Origin: Acanthamoeba sp. SK_2022b | Lineage: Eukaryota; Discosea; Longamoebia; Acanthamoebidae | DNA: 64,000 bases | Assembly: GCA_027943245.1 (NCBI GenBank) | Contig: JANDJZ010001748.1 | Coordinates: 1 to 64,000, forward strand | Direction: 5' to 3' | Part shown: positions 19,806 through 34,133 of the stretch, piece after piece | How positions within the stretch are numbered: position 1 is the stretch's first letter | Layout of the letters: every line of letters begins with the position of its first letter | The notes under the pieces: model-generated | The model's database searches: none | What the model saw: the letters and a program-made list of their open reading frames with translations, nothing else | Told to the model about the DNA's origin: nothing | Made by a program: the position numbers and the translations under genes

Positions 19806-20110
19806 GCCTACCGATCGTATGACAGGTTACTCTTTATCCCAGTACATCTACGGAGGGATAAATTTCAGCCGTCATGTTTCAATTTTCAGCTTGTTCCAGA
19901 TTGTTAAAGAGCAATATCTTAAACATGACTCGCAAGTCATCTTTAAGATTTTTTCGGTCTGTCGTGACCGGTGATAATGTCTTTCACTCATTATCGGAAT
20001 GGCGTCCCCAAGGGGATTCGAACCCCTGTTACAGCCGTGAAAGGGCAGTGTCCTAGGCCTCTAGACGATGGGGACACGAAAATCCGATTAAACTGAATAA
20101 CTTAATCGGT
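19806..20110 (-). other. rRNA-operon spacer remnant around tRNA-Glu, without 16S or 23S
   Basis: On the minus strand, sequence after the tRNA-Glu matches an enterobacterial 16S-23S internal spacer: the antitermination boxA-like TGCTCTTTAACAATC (about 19902-19916), then AAGCTGAAAATTGAAAC. It stops at the coaA stop codon where 23S should begin. Upstream of the tRNA there is no 16S 3' end (no GGATCACCTCCTT). An inverted repeat (CCGATTAA/TTAATCGG, about 20085-20110) flanks the tRNA. No promoter for the tRNA is evident. Confidence 0.7.
20000..20075 (-). tRNA. tRNA-Glu (anticodon TTC)
   Basis: A 76-base tRNA including the encoded CCA. The acceptor arms GTCCCCA and TGGGGAC pair fully, the T-loop GGTTCGAATCC is present, and the anticodon loop is CTTTCAC. 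Its anticodon stem, CTGCC with GGCTG, contains a T-T mismatch at positions 28 and 42, where E. coli has C-G. tRNA-Glu is a usual spacer tRNA of enterobacterial rRNA operons. Confidence 0.9.
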
Positions 20111-20149
20111 TCGTATCAGCATGAATAACTCATGGCATCAACAGGTAGC

Positions 20150-20190
20150 GGGTTTTTTCGGCAAAACGCTGGCCAAACCCGCATTTTTGT
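20150..20190 (+). other. Inverted repeat near the hemG 3' end
   Basis: GCGGGTTT near 20151 pairs with AAACCCGC near 20176, followed by ATTTTTG on the plus strand. It is terminator-like and lies immediately after hemG stops on the other strand; its role is unclear. Confidence 0.4.
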
Positions 20191-20723
20191 CACTTTTCGT
20201 ACTGGATCTGGCTAAATTCCTGGGCGAAACGGTCGACCTGCTGCCAATCGGTGTACTCCACTTCCTTACTGGTATCCGTTTCACCGCCCGTCATACGCAT
20301 AATAAATTGAATCATGATGCGGTCGAACCAGCGATAGCGCGGATAACGCAATGCGCCGGCAAACACCGCGCACTGTTTTGGCTGCCACGGCGAGGCCAGC
20401 AGGAACTTGCGAGTATAAGCGTTGGTTTGCGGCGAGCGCTTTTCCGGTTTACGCGCGGTCAGGTTCACGGCAAAGAACGCGCTCGGCATTCGATTCAGTT
20501 GCTCGGCATGACGCTTGACGAATTTATCCAGCGCCGGGTTAAAGTGCCCGTAACGGATAGAAGCGCCGATCATCACCTGCTGATACTGGCTAAGATCGAC
20601 CTGTTCCGCCTGCAGCAGATCGATCACCTCACAACGCAGCGTGTCCTGCAGCTTGCTTGCTATATAAGAAGCGATAGCGCGTGTTTGCCCGTCACGGCTC
20701 GAATAAAGTATCAATGCCTTCAT
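20190..20723 (-). CDS. hemG: Menaquinone-dependent protoporphyrinogen IX dehydrogenase
   Basis: HemG oxidises protoporphyrinogen IX to protoporphyrin IX, passing electrons to quinones. It is a 177-residue flavodoxin-like FMN protein with the N-terminal [19 protein letters not shown] loop and the long-chain insert typical of HemG. It follows trkH by 21 bases. In E. coli hemG is directly followed by the rRNA operon rrnA, which fits the spacer remnant found here. Confidence 0.95.
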   Translation of the reverse strand: MKALILYSSRDGQTRAIASYIASKLQDTLRCEVIDLLQAEQVDLSQYQQVMIGASIRYGHFNPALDKFVKRHAEQLNRMPSAFFAVNLTARKPEKRSPQTNAYTRKFLLASPWQPKQCAVFAGALRYPRYRWFDRIMIQFIMRMTGGETDTSKEVEYTDWQQVDRFAQEFSQIQYEK

Positions 20724-20744
20724 GGCGTACTCCTTATATCAGAC

Positions 20745-22196
20745 TCACTCACGCCAGAAGGTTGGCGTGAACAGCACCAGCAATGTGAACACTTCCAGGC
20801 GCCCGAACAGCATCGTCACCACCAGGATCCACTTGGCCGCCGCCGGCATCGTGGTGAAGTTATCCGCCACTACGCCCAGGCCGGGGCCGAGGTTATTGAG
20901 CGTTGCCGTCACTGCGGCGAACGCGGAAAAATCGTCAACGCCGGTGGCAATGATCGCCAGCATGCTGACGATAAACACCAGCGCATAGGCAGAGAAGAAT
21001 CCCCATACCGCCTCCAGGATGCGTTCCGGCAGCGCGCGGTTGCCCAATTTGATGGTATAGACCGCGTTGGGGTGCACCAACCTTTTCAACTCGCGCGAGC
21101 CCTGCAGGTACAGAAGCAGGATACGGATCACCTTCAGGCCACCGCCGGTCGAGCCGGCGCAACCGCCGATGAACGCCGAGCACAGCAACAACATAGGCAG
21201 AAACAGCGGCCACTTGGCGATGCTGTCGGTCGTAAAACCGGCCGTGGTCGCCATCGATACCACCTGGAAGAACGCCTGATTGAGCGTTTCCATACCGCTC
21301 TTATAGACGCCATGCCCCCAGAGCACCAACGTGCATACCACCACCAGCGTCAACTGGACGAAGATGAACATGCGGAATTCAGGATCGCGCCCATACACCT
21401 TCAGACTGCGACCGCTTAGCAAAGCGAAGTGCAAGCCGTAGTTACAGCCGGAAATCAGCAGGAACACGGCGATGATGGTGTTGATGGTCGGACTGGCGTA
21501 ATAACCGATACTGGCGTCGTGGGTAGAAAAACCGCCGATGGCGATGGTCGAGAAACTGTGGCCGATGGCGTCGAACACCGACATCCCAGCCCCCCAGAGC
21601 GCCAGCGCACAGGCGACGGTCAGCAACACATAGATTAGCCACAGGGTTTTGGCGGTTTCGGCGATGCGTGGACGCATCTTGTTGTCTTTCAGCGGCCCGG
21701 GCATTTCCGCCCGATACAGCTGCATGCCGCCGACGCCGAGTATCGGCAGTATCGCCACCGCCAACACGATGATCCCCATGCCGCCCATCCATTGCAGCAT
21801 CTGGCGATAGAACAGAATGGCCTTCGGCAGCAAGTCCAATCCCACCAGCGTCGTCGCACCGGTGGTCGTCAATCCCGAGAAGGATTCAAAGAAGGCGTCG
21901 GTCAGCGACAGGTTGGGCCGTTCCGAAAACAGGAACGGCAATGCCCCCACGCTGCCCAGCACGGTCCAGAACAGCACGACGATCAGGAAGCCTTCCCGGG
22001 GCTTCAGCTCGTGTTTCTGTTTGCGGTTCGGCCACCACAGCATCAGACCGATGGTCAGCGCCACGAAGAAGGTTTGGCTGAATGCACGCCCCGCCCCATC
22101 GCGGTAAATCAATGCCACCAGGCCGGGAATAAACATCGTCCCGGAGAACAGGATGACCAGCAGACCAACGATACGGGTTATGGCGCGAAAATGCAT
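20745..22196 (-). CDS. trkH: Trk potassium uptake protein TrkH
   Basis: TrkH is the inner-membrane K+-translocating subunit that works with the TrkA regulator. The 483 residues form the four-repeat potassium-channel-like fold; selectivity-loop segments include TTTGATTLVG, IGGFSTHD, TTAGFTTDS and LNNLGPGLG. It belongs to the pepQ-yigZ-trkH-hemG run, 35 bases after yigZ. Confidence 0.96.
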   Translation of the reverse strand: MHFRAITRIVGLLVILFSGTMFIPGLVALIYRDGAGRAFSQTFFVALTIGLMLWWPNRKQKHELKPREGFLIVVLFWTVLGSVGALPFLFSERPNLSLTDAFFESFSGLTTTGATTLVGLDLLPKAILFYRQMLQWMGGMGIIVLAVAILPILGVGGMQLYRAEMPGPLKDNKMRPRIAETAKTLWLIYVLLTVACALALWGAGMSVFDAIGHSFSTIAIGGFSTHDASIGYYASPTINTIIAVFLLISGCNYGLHFALLSGRSLKVYGRDPEFRMFIFVQLTLVVVCTLVLWGHGVYKSGMETLNQAFFQVVSMATTAGFTTDSIAKWPLFLPMLLLCSAFIGGCAGSTGGGLKVIRILLLYLQGSRELKRLVHPNAVYTIKLGNRALPERILEAVWGFFSAYALVFIVSMLAIIATGVDDFSAFAAVTATLNNLGPGLGVVADNFTTMPAAAKWILVVTMLFGRLEVFTLLVLFTPTFWRE

Positions 22197-22231
22197 TTCA
22201 GCACGATCCTTAGCAATTCAATTGGGAGGAA

Positions 22232-22846
22232 TTATTGCGAAATGGGGGTTAATTGCAAATTACCGCGACTGAGATCACGCAATTTATTTCCAAACAGCTC
22301 GACCTCGGTGGCCGGCAAGGCCAGATGCAGCACGACGGCGGCGCCGTATTCGCCCTGCAGGATCCGACCTGCGGTTTGCTGCAGCAAGTTCTCCACCAGC
22401 GCCAACTGCGCATAGTCGCACTGCAAGATATATTCTGCTTCCGGCACCTTTTGTGCCAACGCCAACTGCTTCAACGCCTGTTGAACACCGTTGCCATAGG
22501 CTTTCACCAGCCCGCCGGTGCCCAGCTTGACGCCGCCATAGTAACGAACGACCACGGCGGTCACTTCGCCGATACCGCTGCCCATCAGCTGCGCGAGGAT
22601 CGGTTTGCCGGCGGTGCCCGACGGTTCTCCGTCGTCGGAGAACCCCAGCTGCTGCGAGTCATCGGGGCTACCGGCGACGAATGCCCAACAATGGTGCCGC
22701 GCCGTTGGGTGCTCATCCCGCACCTGCTGAATAAACGCCTTTGCCGCTTCTACCCCGCTGGTCGGCGCCAGCAGGGTGATAAAACGGCTCTTCTTTATTT
22801 CTTCGGTAAAGCAGGTTGCTTCAGCCGGTATCGGGTACGGCCGCAT
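22232..22846 (-). CDS. yigZ: IMPACT family protein YigZ
   Basis: A 204-residue member of the YigZ/IMPACT (UPF0029) family, whose function is not established. The N-terminal domain carries the signature FVAGSPDDSQQLGFSDDGEPSGTAGKP in outline and VVRYYGGVKLGTGGLV. The C-terminal part is the DUF1949-like ferredoxin fold. The start codon shares one base with the pepQ stop (TGATG), so translation is coupled. I see no catalytic residues. Confidence 0.93.
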   Translation of the reverse strand: MRPYPIPAEATCFTEEIKKSRFITLLAPTSGVEAAKAFIQQVRDEHPTARHHCWAFVAGSPDDSQQLGFSDDGEPSGTAGKPILAQLMGSGIGEVTAVVVRYYGGVKLGTGGLVKAYGNGVQQALKQLALAQKVPEAEYILQCDYAQLALVENLLQQTAGRILQGEYGAAVVLHLALPATEVELFGNKLRDLSRGNLQLTPISQ

Positions 22847-24177
22847 CAGGCCAGGTTCAGATCGCGCGTCATGTTCTCGATGCGCTTTTCGTGGATCACG
22901 ATGTTGTCTTCGATGCGGATGCCGCCGTATGGCTTCAGCGCATCGATGCGATCCCAGGCGAAGTGCTGCTTGAACTCACCGCTGCGCCACGGCGCCAACA
23001 GAGAGTCGATGAAGTACAGACCCGGCTCGATGGTCAACACCATGCCCGGCTGCAACACGCGGGTGCAACGCAGGAACGGATACTTGGACGGCGCCGCCAG
23101 GTGGGTGCCTTGCTCGTCCTGCATAAAACCGGCGGCGTCGTGCACCTGCAGGCCCAGCGGGTGGCCCAGCCCGTGCGGCAAGAACGGCGTGGTGATACCC
23201 GTTTCAACCATCGCCTCTTCGCTGAGGCCGTTCACCAACTTGTGATTCTTGAGCAGCTTGGCGATGCGCTGGTGCATCTGCACATGGTAGTCGGTATAAC
23301 GCACGCCGGTTTTGATGGTGTCGATCAACGCCAGCTGCTCACCGTTGAGATCTTTCACCAGGTGGGCGAACTCGCTGCCGCTTTGCGCCGCGTAGGTGCG
23401 GGTCAGATCGGCGGCGTAGCCGTTATATTCCGCGCCGGCGTCGATCAGAAAACTCAGGGATTCGGCCGGCGGCTGATGATCCAGCTTGGTGTAGTGCAGT
23501 ACCGAAGCGTGTTCGTTCAGCGCCACGATGTTGTCGTAAGGCACATCGGTATCGCGGTGGCCGGTCGCCGTCAGGTAGGCCAGGTTGATGTCGAACTCGC
23601 TCATGCCGGAGAGGAAGGCCTCATGCGCCGCACGATGGCCGGTTACCGCCGTCTTCTGCGCTTCGCGCATGCAGGCCAGCTCATAGCCGGTTTTGATCGA
23701 ACGGTGGAAATCCAGGTAGTTCAACACCGCTTTCGGATTGATGTTCTCAGAAGGGATGCCGAGATCGCGGGCGCGCTGTTGCGCATAACCGATATAGCCC
23801 ACGCGCTCGCGCTGCGGCGGAAGCTGCTGGGCGATGGCGTCGGCGTTGGCCAGCGGCATCAATTCAAGGGATTTGGTCCAGAAACTCTCCGGCAGCGGCT
23901 CTACGCTGTGCCAGTAGTCAACCGGGGAGTAGAACCACAGCTTCGGCTTGTTAACACCGTCGATCCACAACCAGCAGTTCGGCACCGACGTCACCGGCAC
24001 CCAGGCTTTGAAATGCGCGTTCACTTTGAACGGATAGCTATGGTCGTCCAAAAATACCTTTTGCAGTTCTCCGGAGTGAATCAGCAGCGCATCCAACTTG
24101 TTGCGCTCCAGCACTTCGCGCGCGCGTTTTTGCAGCTCTGCCAGGTGGTCGTTATACAAAGAAGCCAGCGTTTCCAT
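22846..24177 (-). CDS. pepQ: Xaa-Pro dipeptidase
   Basis: PepQ cleaves dipeptides with C-terminal proline; related enzymes also hydrolyse organophosphate esters. The start at 24177 ([18 protein letters not shown]) gives 443 residues, the E. coli length; the frame is open 32 codons upstream. The C-terminal pita-bread metalloprotease domain shows the dinuclear-metal ligands: [17 protein letters not shown] (two Asp), [14 protein letters not shown] (His), TIEPGLYF (Glu) and GGIRIEDN (Glu). It is the first gene of the run to hemG. Confidence 0.96.
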   Translation of the reverse strand: METLASLYNDHLAELQKRAREVLERNKLDALLIHSGELQKVFLDDHSYPFKVNAHFKAWVPVTSVPNCWLWIDGVNKPKLWFYSPVDYWHSVEPLPESFWTKSLELMPLANADAIAQQLPPQRERVGYIGYAQQRARDLGIPSENINPKAVLNYLDFHRSIKTGYELACMREAQKTAVTGHRAAHEAFLSGMSEFDINLAYLTATGHRDTDVPYDNIVALNEHASVLHYTKLDHQPPAESLSFLIDAGAEYNGYAADLTRTYAAQSGSEFAHLVKDLNGEQLALIDTIKTGVRYTDYHVQMHQRIAKLLKNHKLVNGLSEEAMVETGITTPFLPHGLGHPLGLQVHDAAGFMQDEQGTHLAAPSKYPFLRCTRVLQPGMVLTIEPGLYFIDSLLAPWRSGEFKQHFAWDRIDALKPYGGIRIEDNIVIHEKRIENMTRDLNLA

Positions 24178-24289
24178 CACAGTACCCTTATGCCTTAGCA
24201 CGAAAGAAGCCATCTTAACACAGCGCTCCGACGCACCAACCTCATCGCGTTGGGCATGCGGAGCAGCTCGCAATTCCCTGCAAATGCCG

Positions 24290-25486
24290 TTACATCCGCA
24301 GTTTAACCATTAGCCAACCGGCCAGGCCGAGCACCGCTATCGCCAGCGCCCACAGGCCATGGTGCTCCAACAACACCGCGCCGGCCGCGGCGACGCCCGC
24401 CAGACACTGCTGCAGAAAGCCGCACAGCGCCATCGCATAGGCACCGTACTCTTTGGCGTCGCTGACCGCCATCGCCATGCTGTTGGGAAACAACACCGCC
24501 TGGCCAAAAATAGTCAGGCAATACAGCGCGATGAACAGCGCCATACCGGAAAGGCCGGCCAGAATGCCGCTCCACCACAATATCAGGATCGCCACCGTCG
24601 CCAGGGCCACGATGCCGCTGCCGGTTTGCATCAGTTTTTTCCCGCCGACGCGCGCCACCGTACGGTTCACCGTCAACGCGCCGCTAAAGTAGGCGATGCC
24701 GATCACCAAGCCCAGCGCGCCGAACGCCGTGACGTTGAGACCAAAACCCTGTTGCATGACGAACGGGCTCACCTCCTGCAACGTCACCGTGGTGGCGAAA
24801 CCCAGCCCGCCGACGCAGGCCGGCCAAAAAAATCCCGGCCGCTGCAGGATGGCGAAGTAGGTAGCCGTCATCGCCGGGCGAGGCCCGCGATCGCGGCCCG
24901 CCTCCAGCGGCAGCGTCGCCATCAGCGCCAGAATGGCCAAACCGGTGGCACCCATCAAGACGAAGCCCATCTGCCAGTGCGAATATTGGCTGAGCAGGCC
25001 GCCGACGAACTGACCGCCGCCCAGCGCGGTGATAAAAGCGATAGAGAGCACCGACAGCCGGCGCGCCAGCTCGTCACCGCTCCAGTTATCCCGCACGATG
25101 ATGCGTGCAATGATCGCCGCGCCACCGGCGCCCACACCCTGCAGCGCGCGCAGCGCTAGCAGCTGGGCACCGTTGCTGCACAGCGCCAACAGCCCGCTGC
25201 AGCCAATGAAAAGCAGCAGGGAAAGCGTCAGCGGCGCTCGGCGGCCAAAGCGATCGGCAGCCGCGCCCCAGAACAGCACCGGCAAGGCAGCGCCGATGAC
25301 GAAGATCGAAATGGACAGCTCGGTGGCGCGCCGGCTCATTGCCAACTCGCGCATCACCGTCGGCAGCGAAGGCAGGTACACGGTCGTCGCCATCTGCGCC
25401 ATAAATACCAACAGACACGCCAGCGTCATGGTTCTAGCGGGAATACTCCATAAGCCGCTGCGTTTGACACAAGCCGCCTTAGTCAT
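24290..25486 (-). CDS. MFS drug-efflux-type transporter (Bcr/CflA-like, DHA1)
   Basis: A 398-residue, 12-helix major facilitator. The TM1 motif [16 protein letters not shown] and the loop motif [13 protein letters not shown] are typical of the 12-TMS drug:H+ antiporter family; [17 protein letters not shown] corresponds to the Bcr/CflA TM4-5 region. The substrate cannot be read from the sequence. It stands alone, 112 bases upstream of pepQ on the same strand and divergent from fadB. Confidence 0.85.
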   Translation of the reverse strand: MTKAACVKRSGLWSIPARTMTLACLLVFMAQMATTVYLPSLPTVMRELAMSRRATELSISIFVIGAALPVLFWGAAADRFGRRAPLTLSLLLFIGCSGLLALCSNGAQLLALRALQGVGAGGAAIIARIIVRDNWSGDELARRLSVLSIAFITALGGGQFVGGLLSQYSHWQMGFVLMGATGLAILALMATLPLEAGRDRGPRPAMTATYFAILQRPGFFWPACVGGLGFATTVTLQEVSPFVMQQGFGLNVTAFGALGLVIGIAYFSGALTVNRTVARVGGKKLMQTGSGIVALATVAILILWWSGILAGLSGMALFIALYCLTIFGQAVLFPNSMAMAVSDAKEYGAYAMALCGFLQQCLAGVAAAGAVLLEHHGLWALAIAVLGLAGWLMVKLRM

Positions 25487-25678
25487 GCCTTACCTCGTCT
25501 GAATGCTAAATCGCTGCAGGCAAGTGTATGAGGGCCGACAGACTCCAGCAAATGCCGATAGCACATAAAATATAACTTCGTTTTAAATCAAAAAACTAAC
25601 TTGGCGAGATGTGATCCGACCAGCAAATATGCAATCTCTCATTTGCATATTTTTAACATAAAAACCACACTCCTCATC

Positions 25679-25695
25679 ATCTGGTCATACCAGAT
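25679..25695 (+). promoter_or_regulatory. FadR operator upstream of fadBA
   Basis: ATCTGGTCATACCAGAT is a palindrome matching the FadR site of E. coli fadBA (ATCTGGTACGACCAGAT type). It ends 24 bases before the fadB ATG. Repression by FadR, relieved by long-chain acyl-CoA, is expected. The remaining 233-base gap shows no better site. Confidence 0.85.
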
Positions 25696-25719
25696 CATAC
25701 GCTGATTCAGGAGATAGAC

Positions 25720-29083
<3,364 letters not shown>

Positions 29084-29155
29084 CTGTGTCTATCTTGGGA
29101 TGACCGCGTCACCACTTCAAATCGCGGCATCCCGCCAAGTTTAGTTGCCGTTCTT

Positions 29156-29180
29156 CCCGCCTGTCAGGGGCGGGTTTTTT
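29156..29180 (+). terminator. Terminator of fadBA
   Basis: CCCGCC (29156-29161) pairs with GGCGGG (29169-29174) and is followed by six T residues on the plus strand. Confidence 0.85.
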
Positions 29181-29202
29181 ATGCCTGAAGTTTGCCGGCG
29201 CC

Positions 29203-29237
29203 CAAATAAAAACGGGGCGACCCTCGGCCACCCCGTT
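29203..29237 (-). terminator. Terminator of fre
   Basis: AACGGGG (29211-29217) pairs with CCCCGTT (29231-29237), with further pairing inside. The minus-strand 3' side reads TTTTTATTTG. Confidence 0.8.
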
Positions 29238-29255
29238 CACTGCGCATCGCCTCTG

Positions 29256-29957
29256 TCAGATAAACGAAAACGCGTCGCCGAACATATGCGCTTCCAGCGC
29301 GCCGCGCTCGGCGCAGAAACGCTCACGGGCGATTTTCGCCATCTCGAAACGCCCGGCGATATAGATATCGTGCTCCGCCAGCGTGCCGAAATCCTGCAGC
29401 ACCGCGCTGAGCACGGTGCCGCTGCGGCCGCGCCATTCGGCTTCCGGCTGCTCGACCACCGGGATCACCTTCAGATTCGGATGCTGCAACGACAGCGCTT
29501 CCAGCTCGCTCAAATCGTACAGGTGCTTCAGCTCACGCCCGCCCCAGTAGATCGAAATGTCGCGATCGGGCTGCTGCTCCAACGCGGTCAACAAGATTGA
29601 ACGCGCGTAAGAGAAGCCGGTGCCGCCGGCGATCAGCACCAGCGGACGGCTGCCCTCTTCCCGCAGCCAGGCGTCGCCGTGCGGCACGTCGACGGTGATC
29701 GCCTGCTCTTTCAGGATGCGATCCATCACCGCCATGGCATACAGATTCAGCTCCGAAGCGCCGATGTGCAGCTCGATATAATCTTGCTGCGTCGGGGTAG
29801 ATGCCAGCGAGAACGGACGCTTGTCGCGCTCGTCCATCACCACCATCAGATATTGCCCTGCCTTGAAAGAAAACGGCTGCTCGGGCACCAGACGTACCCG
29901 ATAAACCGTATCGGTAATGGCCTCTACCGAGGTCACTTTACAGCTCAATATTGTCAT
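29256..29957 (-). CDS. fre: NAD(P)H-flavin reductase
   Basis: Fre supplies free reduced flavin (for example to ribonucleotide reductase activation and iron reduction) using NAD(P)H. The ATG at 29957 ([21 protein letters not shown]) gives 233 residues, as in E. coli, with a GAGGGA ribosome site; eight further codons upstream are open. Flavin contact RPFSLAST and nucleotide loop [13 protein letters not shown] are present. It lies 50 bases downstream of ubiD on the same strand; in E. coli it is likewise next to ubiD. Confidence 0.96.
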   Translation of the reverse strand: MTILSCKVTSVEAITDTVYRVRLVPEQPFSFKAGQYLMVVMDERDKRPFSLASTPTQQDYIELHIGASELNLYAMAVMDRILKEQAITVDVPHGDAWLREEGSRPLVLIAGGTGFSYARSILLTALEQQPDRDISIYWGGRELKHLYDLSELEALSLQHPNLKVIPVVEQPEAEWRGRSGTVLSAVLQDFGTLAEHDIYIAGRFEMAKIARERFCAERGALEAHMFGDAFSFI

Positions 29958-30007
29958 GCGTTCCCTCTGTCGGGTCATCAATGCAAAGCTGAGAACAGGG
30001 CCTGACG

Positions 30008-31504
30008 CTACAGCGTCGGTTCCCTGTCACTGAAGATTGCGAGCTCATCCCAGATTTCGTCGACGCGCGCACGTACCTTTTCATCCATCTGAATCGGACG
30101 GCCCCATTCGCGATCGGTTTCACCCGGCCATTTATTGGTGGCGTCCAGCCCCATCTTCGAACCCAGGCCGGAAACCGGCGAGGCGAAGTCCAGATAGTCG
30201 ATCGGCGTATTCTCCACCAGAACGGTATCCCTTGCCGGATCCATTCGTGTGGTGATCGCCCAAATCACGTCGTTCCAGTCGCGCGCATTGACGTCGTCAT
30301 CGCAGACGATAACAAATTTGGTGTACATAAACTGCCGCAGGAACGACCAGACGCCCATCATCACGCGTTTAGCGTGGCCGGCGTACTGTTTTTTCATGGT
30401 CACTACTGCCAGGCGGTACGAGCACCCTTCCGGCGGCAGATAGAAATCGACGATTTCCGGGAACTGTTTTTGCAGGATCGGCACGAACACTTCATTCAGC
30501 GCCACGCCCAGGATCGCCGGCTCATCCGGCGGGCGGCCGGTATAGGTCGAGTGGTAGATCGCGTTGCGGCGCTGGGTGATGTGGGTGACGGTGAACACCG
30601 GGAACTGGTCGATTTCATTGTAGTAACCGGTGTGGTCGCCGTAGGGGCCTTCCGGCGCCATTTCACCCGGCTCGATATAGCCTTCCAGCACGATTTCAGC
30701 GCTGGCAGGCACTTCCAGATCGTTGGAAAGACACTTGACCACTTCGGTTTTATTGCCGCGCAGCAGCCCGGCAAAGGCATATTCAGACAGGGTATCCGGC
30801 ACCGGCGTGACCGCACCGAGGATGGTGGCGGGATCGGCACCCAGCGCTACCGCGACCGGGAAACGCTCGCCGGGGTGCGCCTGGCACCACTCCTGATAAT
30901 CCAGCGCGCCGCCGCGATGCGACAGCCAGCGCATGATCACTTTGTTCTTGCCCAGCACCTGCTGGCGATAGATGCCGAGGTTTTGCCGTTCCTTATGCGG
31001 GCCACGGGTCACCGTTAGCCCCCAGGTGATCAGCGGCGCGGCGTCTTCCGGCCAGCAGTGCATCACCGGGATACGGCCCAGATCGACATCCTCACCCTGC
31101 CATACCTGCTCCTGACAAGGCGCGGATCCCAGCACCTTGGTCGGCATGTTCAGCACTTGCTTGAACTTCGGCATTTTGTCGAACAGATCGCGGAAGCCTT
31201 TCGGCGGCTCCGGCTCTTTGAGGAACGCCAGCAGTTTGCCGACTTCGCGCAGCGCGCTGATATCTTCCTGCCCCATACCCATCGCCACGCGATTGGCGGT
31301 GCCGAACAGGTTGCACAGCACCGGCATGTCGTAGCCTTTCGGGTTTTCAAACAGCAATGCCGGGCCGCCCGCCCGCAGGGTGCGATCGGCAATCTCCGTC
31401 ATTTCCAGGTAAGGATCGATCGGCTGGCTGATGCGTTTTAGTTCCCCTCTCTTCTCCAGCAACGAGAGGAAATCGCGTAAGTCACGGTATTTCATGCTGA
31501 TCAT
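30008..31504 (-). CDS. ubiD: 4-hydroxy-3-polyprenylbenzoate decarboxylase
   Basis: UbiD decarboxylates the prenylated hydroxybenzoate in ubiquinone synthesis, using prenyl-FMN made by UbiX. The start at 31504 ([13 protein letters not shown]) aligns with E. coli MDAMKYNDL and gives 498 residues; ATGs at 31528 and 31495 are also in frame, and none has a strong ribosome site. Family segments include [14 protein letters not shown], the prFMN-binding NLGIYRQQ and [21 protein letters not shown] around the active site. Confidence 0.95.
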   Translation of the reverse strand: MISMKYRDLRDFLSLLEKRGELKRISQPIDPYLEMTEIADRTLRAGGPALLFENPKGYDMPVLCNLFGTANRVAMGMGQEDISALREVGKLLAFLKEPEPPKGFRDLFDKMPKFKQVLNMPTKVLGSAPCQEQVWQGEDVDLGRIPVMHCWPEDAAPLITWGLTVTRGPHKERQNLGIYRQQVLGKNKVIMRWLSHRGGALDYQEWCQAHPGERFPVAVALGADPATILGAVTPVPDTLSEYAFAGLLRGNKTEVVKCLSNDLEVPASAEIVLEGYIEPGEMAPEGPYGDHTGYYNEIDQFPVFTVTHITQRRNAIYHSTYTGRPPDEPAILGVALNEVFVPILQKQFPEIVDFYLPPEGCSYRLAVVTMKKQYAGHAKRVMMGVWSFLRQFMYTKFVIVCDDDVNARDWNDVIWAITTRMDPARDTVLVENTPIDYLDFASPVSGLGSKMGLDATNKWPGETDREWGRPIQMDEKVRARVDEIWDELAIFSDREPTL

Positions 31505-31590
31505 TATAACGGCCAGTGGGGAGGGCATTATAAGCCCTCTTCACGGTTGTTGCTGCAATTTTGTTAACGCCGCCCGCTGCGGGGTGGCCC

Positions 31591-32316
31591 TCAGCCGCAG
31601 TTGAACGGTACCAGCGTGGCCAGCGCACGCGTATCCTGATATTCGCGCGTCTCCTCGCCGTGGCGGAACACCTTGAAGCCCTGCCCGTTAGCGCTGAAGT
31701 AACGCAGCGCATTGCCTTCAACGTGCAGCAGGCTGCCTTCACGCAGCGCCACCACCGATTCACTCGGGTTGACCGCGCAGAACTCCTCCAGGCGCTCGTC
31801 ACGGGTTTCGCCCATGTGGCCGCTGATATGCGCGTCGATGTAATGCGGGTTGATCTGCACCGGGAACAGCCCCAGCGCCGGCAGCACCACGCTGCAGCGC
31901 ACCGGCATATCATTGGTGGTACGAATGCTCGGCGTAGCCACGTTGCAACCGGCGCTCCAGCCGACGTAAGGCACCTCACGCTCGCGCACCGCGCGCTGGA
32001 TAGGCACGATCAGGCCTTGTTCGTGCAGCATTTGGTTCAGCAACCAGGTATTGCCGCCGCTGACCAAAATACACTCCGCCTGCGCGATCGCCGCCGCCGG
32101 CGAAGCGGCGTGGTGGATACTGGTGACTTCGATGCCCAGCGTTTGCGCCAGCTCCTGCGCACGCTGGTCGTAGTCATAACGGATCAGGGCGTAAGGGATA
32201 AAGACGGCGGATTTGATGCCGCGACGCGCAATCATCGCCAGCAGTTGGCTTTTGGCGTACCCCAGCAGCTCGGCTTCGCCAGACAGCTTGCCGTTGCTCA
32301 ACAGAAACAGCTCCAT
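31591..32316 (-). CDS. pepE: Alpha-aspartyl dipeptidase (peptidase E)
   Basis: PepE is a cytosolic serine peptidase (family S51) that hydrolyses N-terminal Asp dipeptides. The 241 residues carry the nucleophile elbow YVGWSAGCNVA (Ser about 121), SIRTTNDMP and the LFPVQINPHYID stretch with the catalytic His, all as in E. coli PepE. E. coli pepE is elsewhere on its map. The gene is divergent from rfaH; the 246-base gap shows no clear operator. Confidence 0.88.
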   Translation of the reverse strand: MELFLLSNGKLSGEAELLGYAKSQLLAMIARRGIKSAVFIPYALIRYDYDQRAQELAQTLGIEVTSIHHAASPAAAIAQAECILVSGGNTWLLNQMLHEQGLIVPIQRAVREREVPYVGWSAGCNVATPSIRTTNDMPVRCSVVLPALGLFPVQINPHYIDAHISGHMGETRDERLEEFCAVNPSESVVALREGSLLHVEGNALRYFSANGQGFKVFRHGEETREYQDTRALATLVPFNCG

Positions 32317-32562
32317 TTCTTTCCCCCTCGGTCAAAAACGATGAATAGCGTCACAGCCGGTAGCGCAACGCCTTGCCATACTGTGACGGTAACAAATTTT
32401 CAGCCCTCTGTTATACCAGCGCCGTATCGATAAGTGTGTGACCCCTCGCTAATAGCCGCATATTCATAGAGATAGGTGATGTTACACGCTGAAACTTGCA
32501 TCACTATGTATCCGGAATAGCTTTTGATATGCTTACCGGCTGGCAGAAAGGCATGTGAAATT

Positions 32563-33051
32563 ATGGAATCCTGGTATCTACTTTATTGCAAACGCGGTCA
32601 GCTGTTGCGAGCGCAGGAACATCTGGAACGGCAGCAGGTAAACTGCCTCAGCCCGATCATCACGCTGGAAAAGATCGTGCGCGGCAAGCGCATCGCGGTC
32701 AGCGAACCCCTGTTTCCCAACTATCTGTTTGTGGAGTTCGACCCGGAGCGCATTCACACCACCACCATCAGCGCCACCCGCGGCGTCAGCCACTTCGTGC
32801 GTTTCGGCGCGTTGCCGAGCGTGATCCCGAGCAAGGTGATCGATGAGCTGCGCACGCACGCCAGCGAAACCTATGTCGATCCGGAAACCCCGCAGCCGGG
32901 GGATACCGTTCTGATCGTCGACGGCGTATTCGAAGGGCTGCAGGCGATCTACACCGAGCCGGACGGCGAGGCGCGTTCCATGTTGTTGCTGAACCTGATC
33001 AACAAACAGGTCAGTCAAAGCATCGACAACCGACAGTTCCAGAAGATGTAA
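32563..33051 (+). CDS. rfaH: Transcription antiterminator RfaH
   Basis: RfaH is a NusG paralogue recruited at ops sites to promote elongation and translation of long operons for LPS, capsule, haemolysin and similar loci. The ATG at 32563 ([21 protein letters not shown]) gives 162 residues, as in E. coli; the frame opens 13 codons earlier. An N-terminal NGN domain (with [16 protein letters not shown]) is followed by the fold-switching C-terminal KOW domain ([19 protein letters not shown]). A bidirectional terminator separates it from hemB. Confidence 0.96.
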   Translation: MESWYLLYCKRGQLLRAQEHLERQQVNCLSPIITLEKIVRGKRIAVSEPLFPNYLFVEFDPERIHTTTISATRGVSHFVRFGALPSVIPSKVIDELRTHASETYVDPETPQPGDTVLIVDGVFEGLQAIYTEPDGEARSMLLLNLINKQVSQSIDNRQFQKM

Positions 33052-33054
33052 TGC

Positions 33055-33080
33055 AAAAGGCGCCCTCAGGCGCCTTTTTG
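33055..33080. terminator. Bidirectional terminator between rfaH and hemB
   Basis: AAGGCGCC (33057-33064) pairs with GGCGCCTT (33069-33076) around CTCA. T runs lie on both sides, serving both convergent genes. Confidence 0.85.
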
Positions 33081-33096
33081 TTGGCTCAGTTGGCGC

Positions 33097-34128
<1,032 letters not shown>

Positions 34129-34133
34129 CTAGC

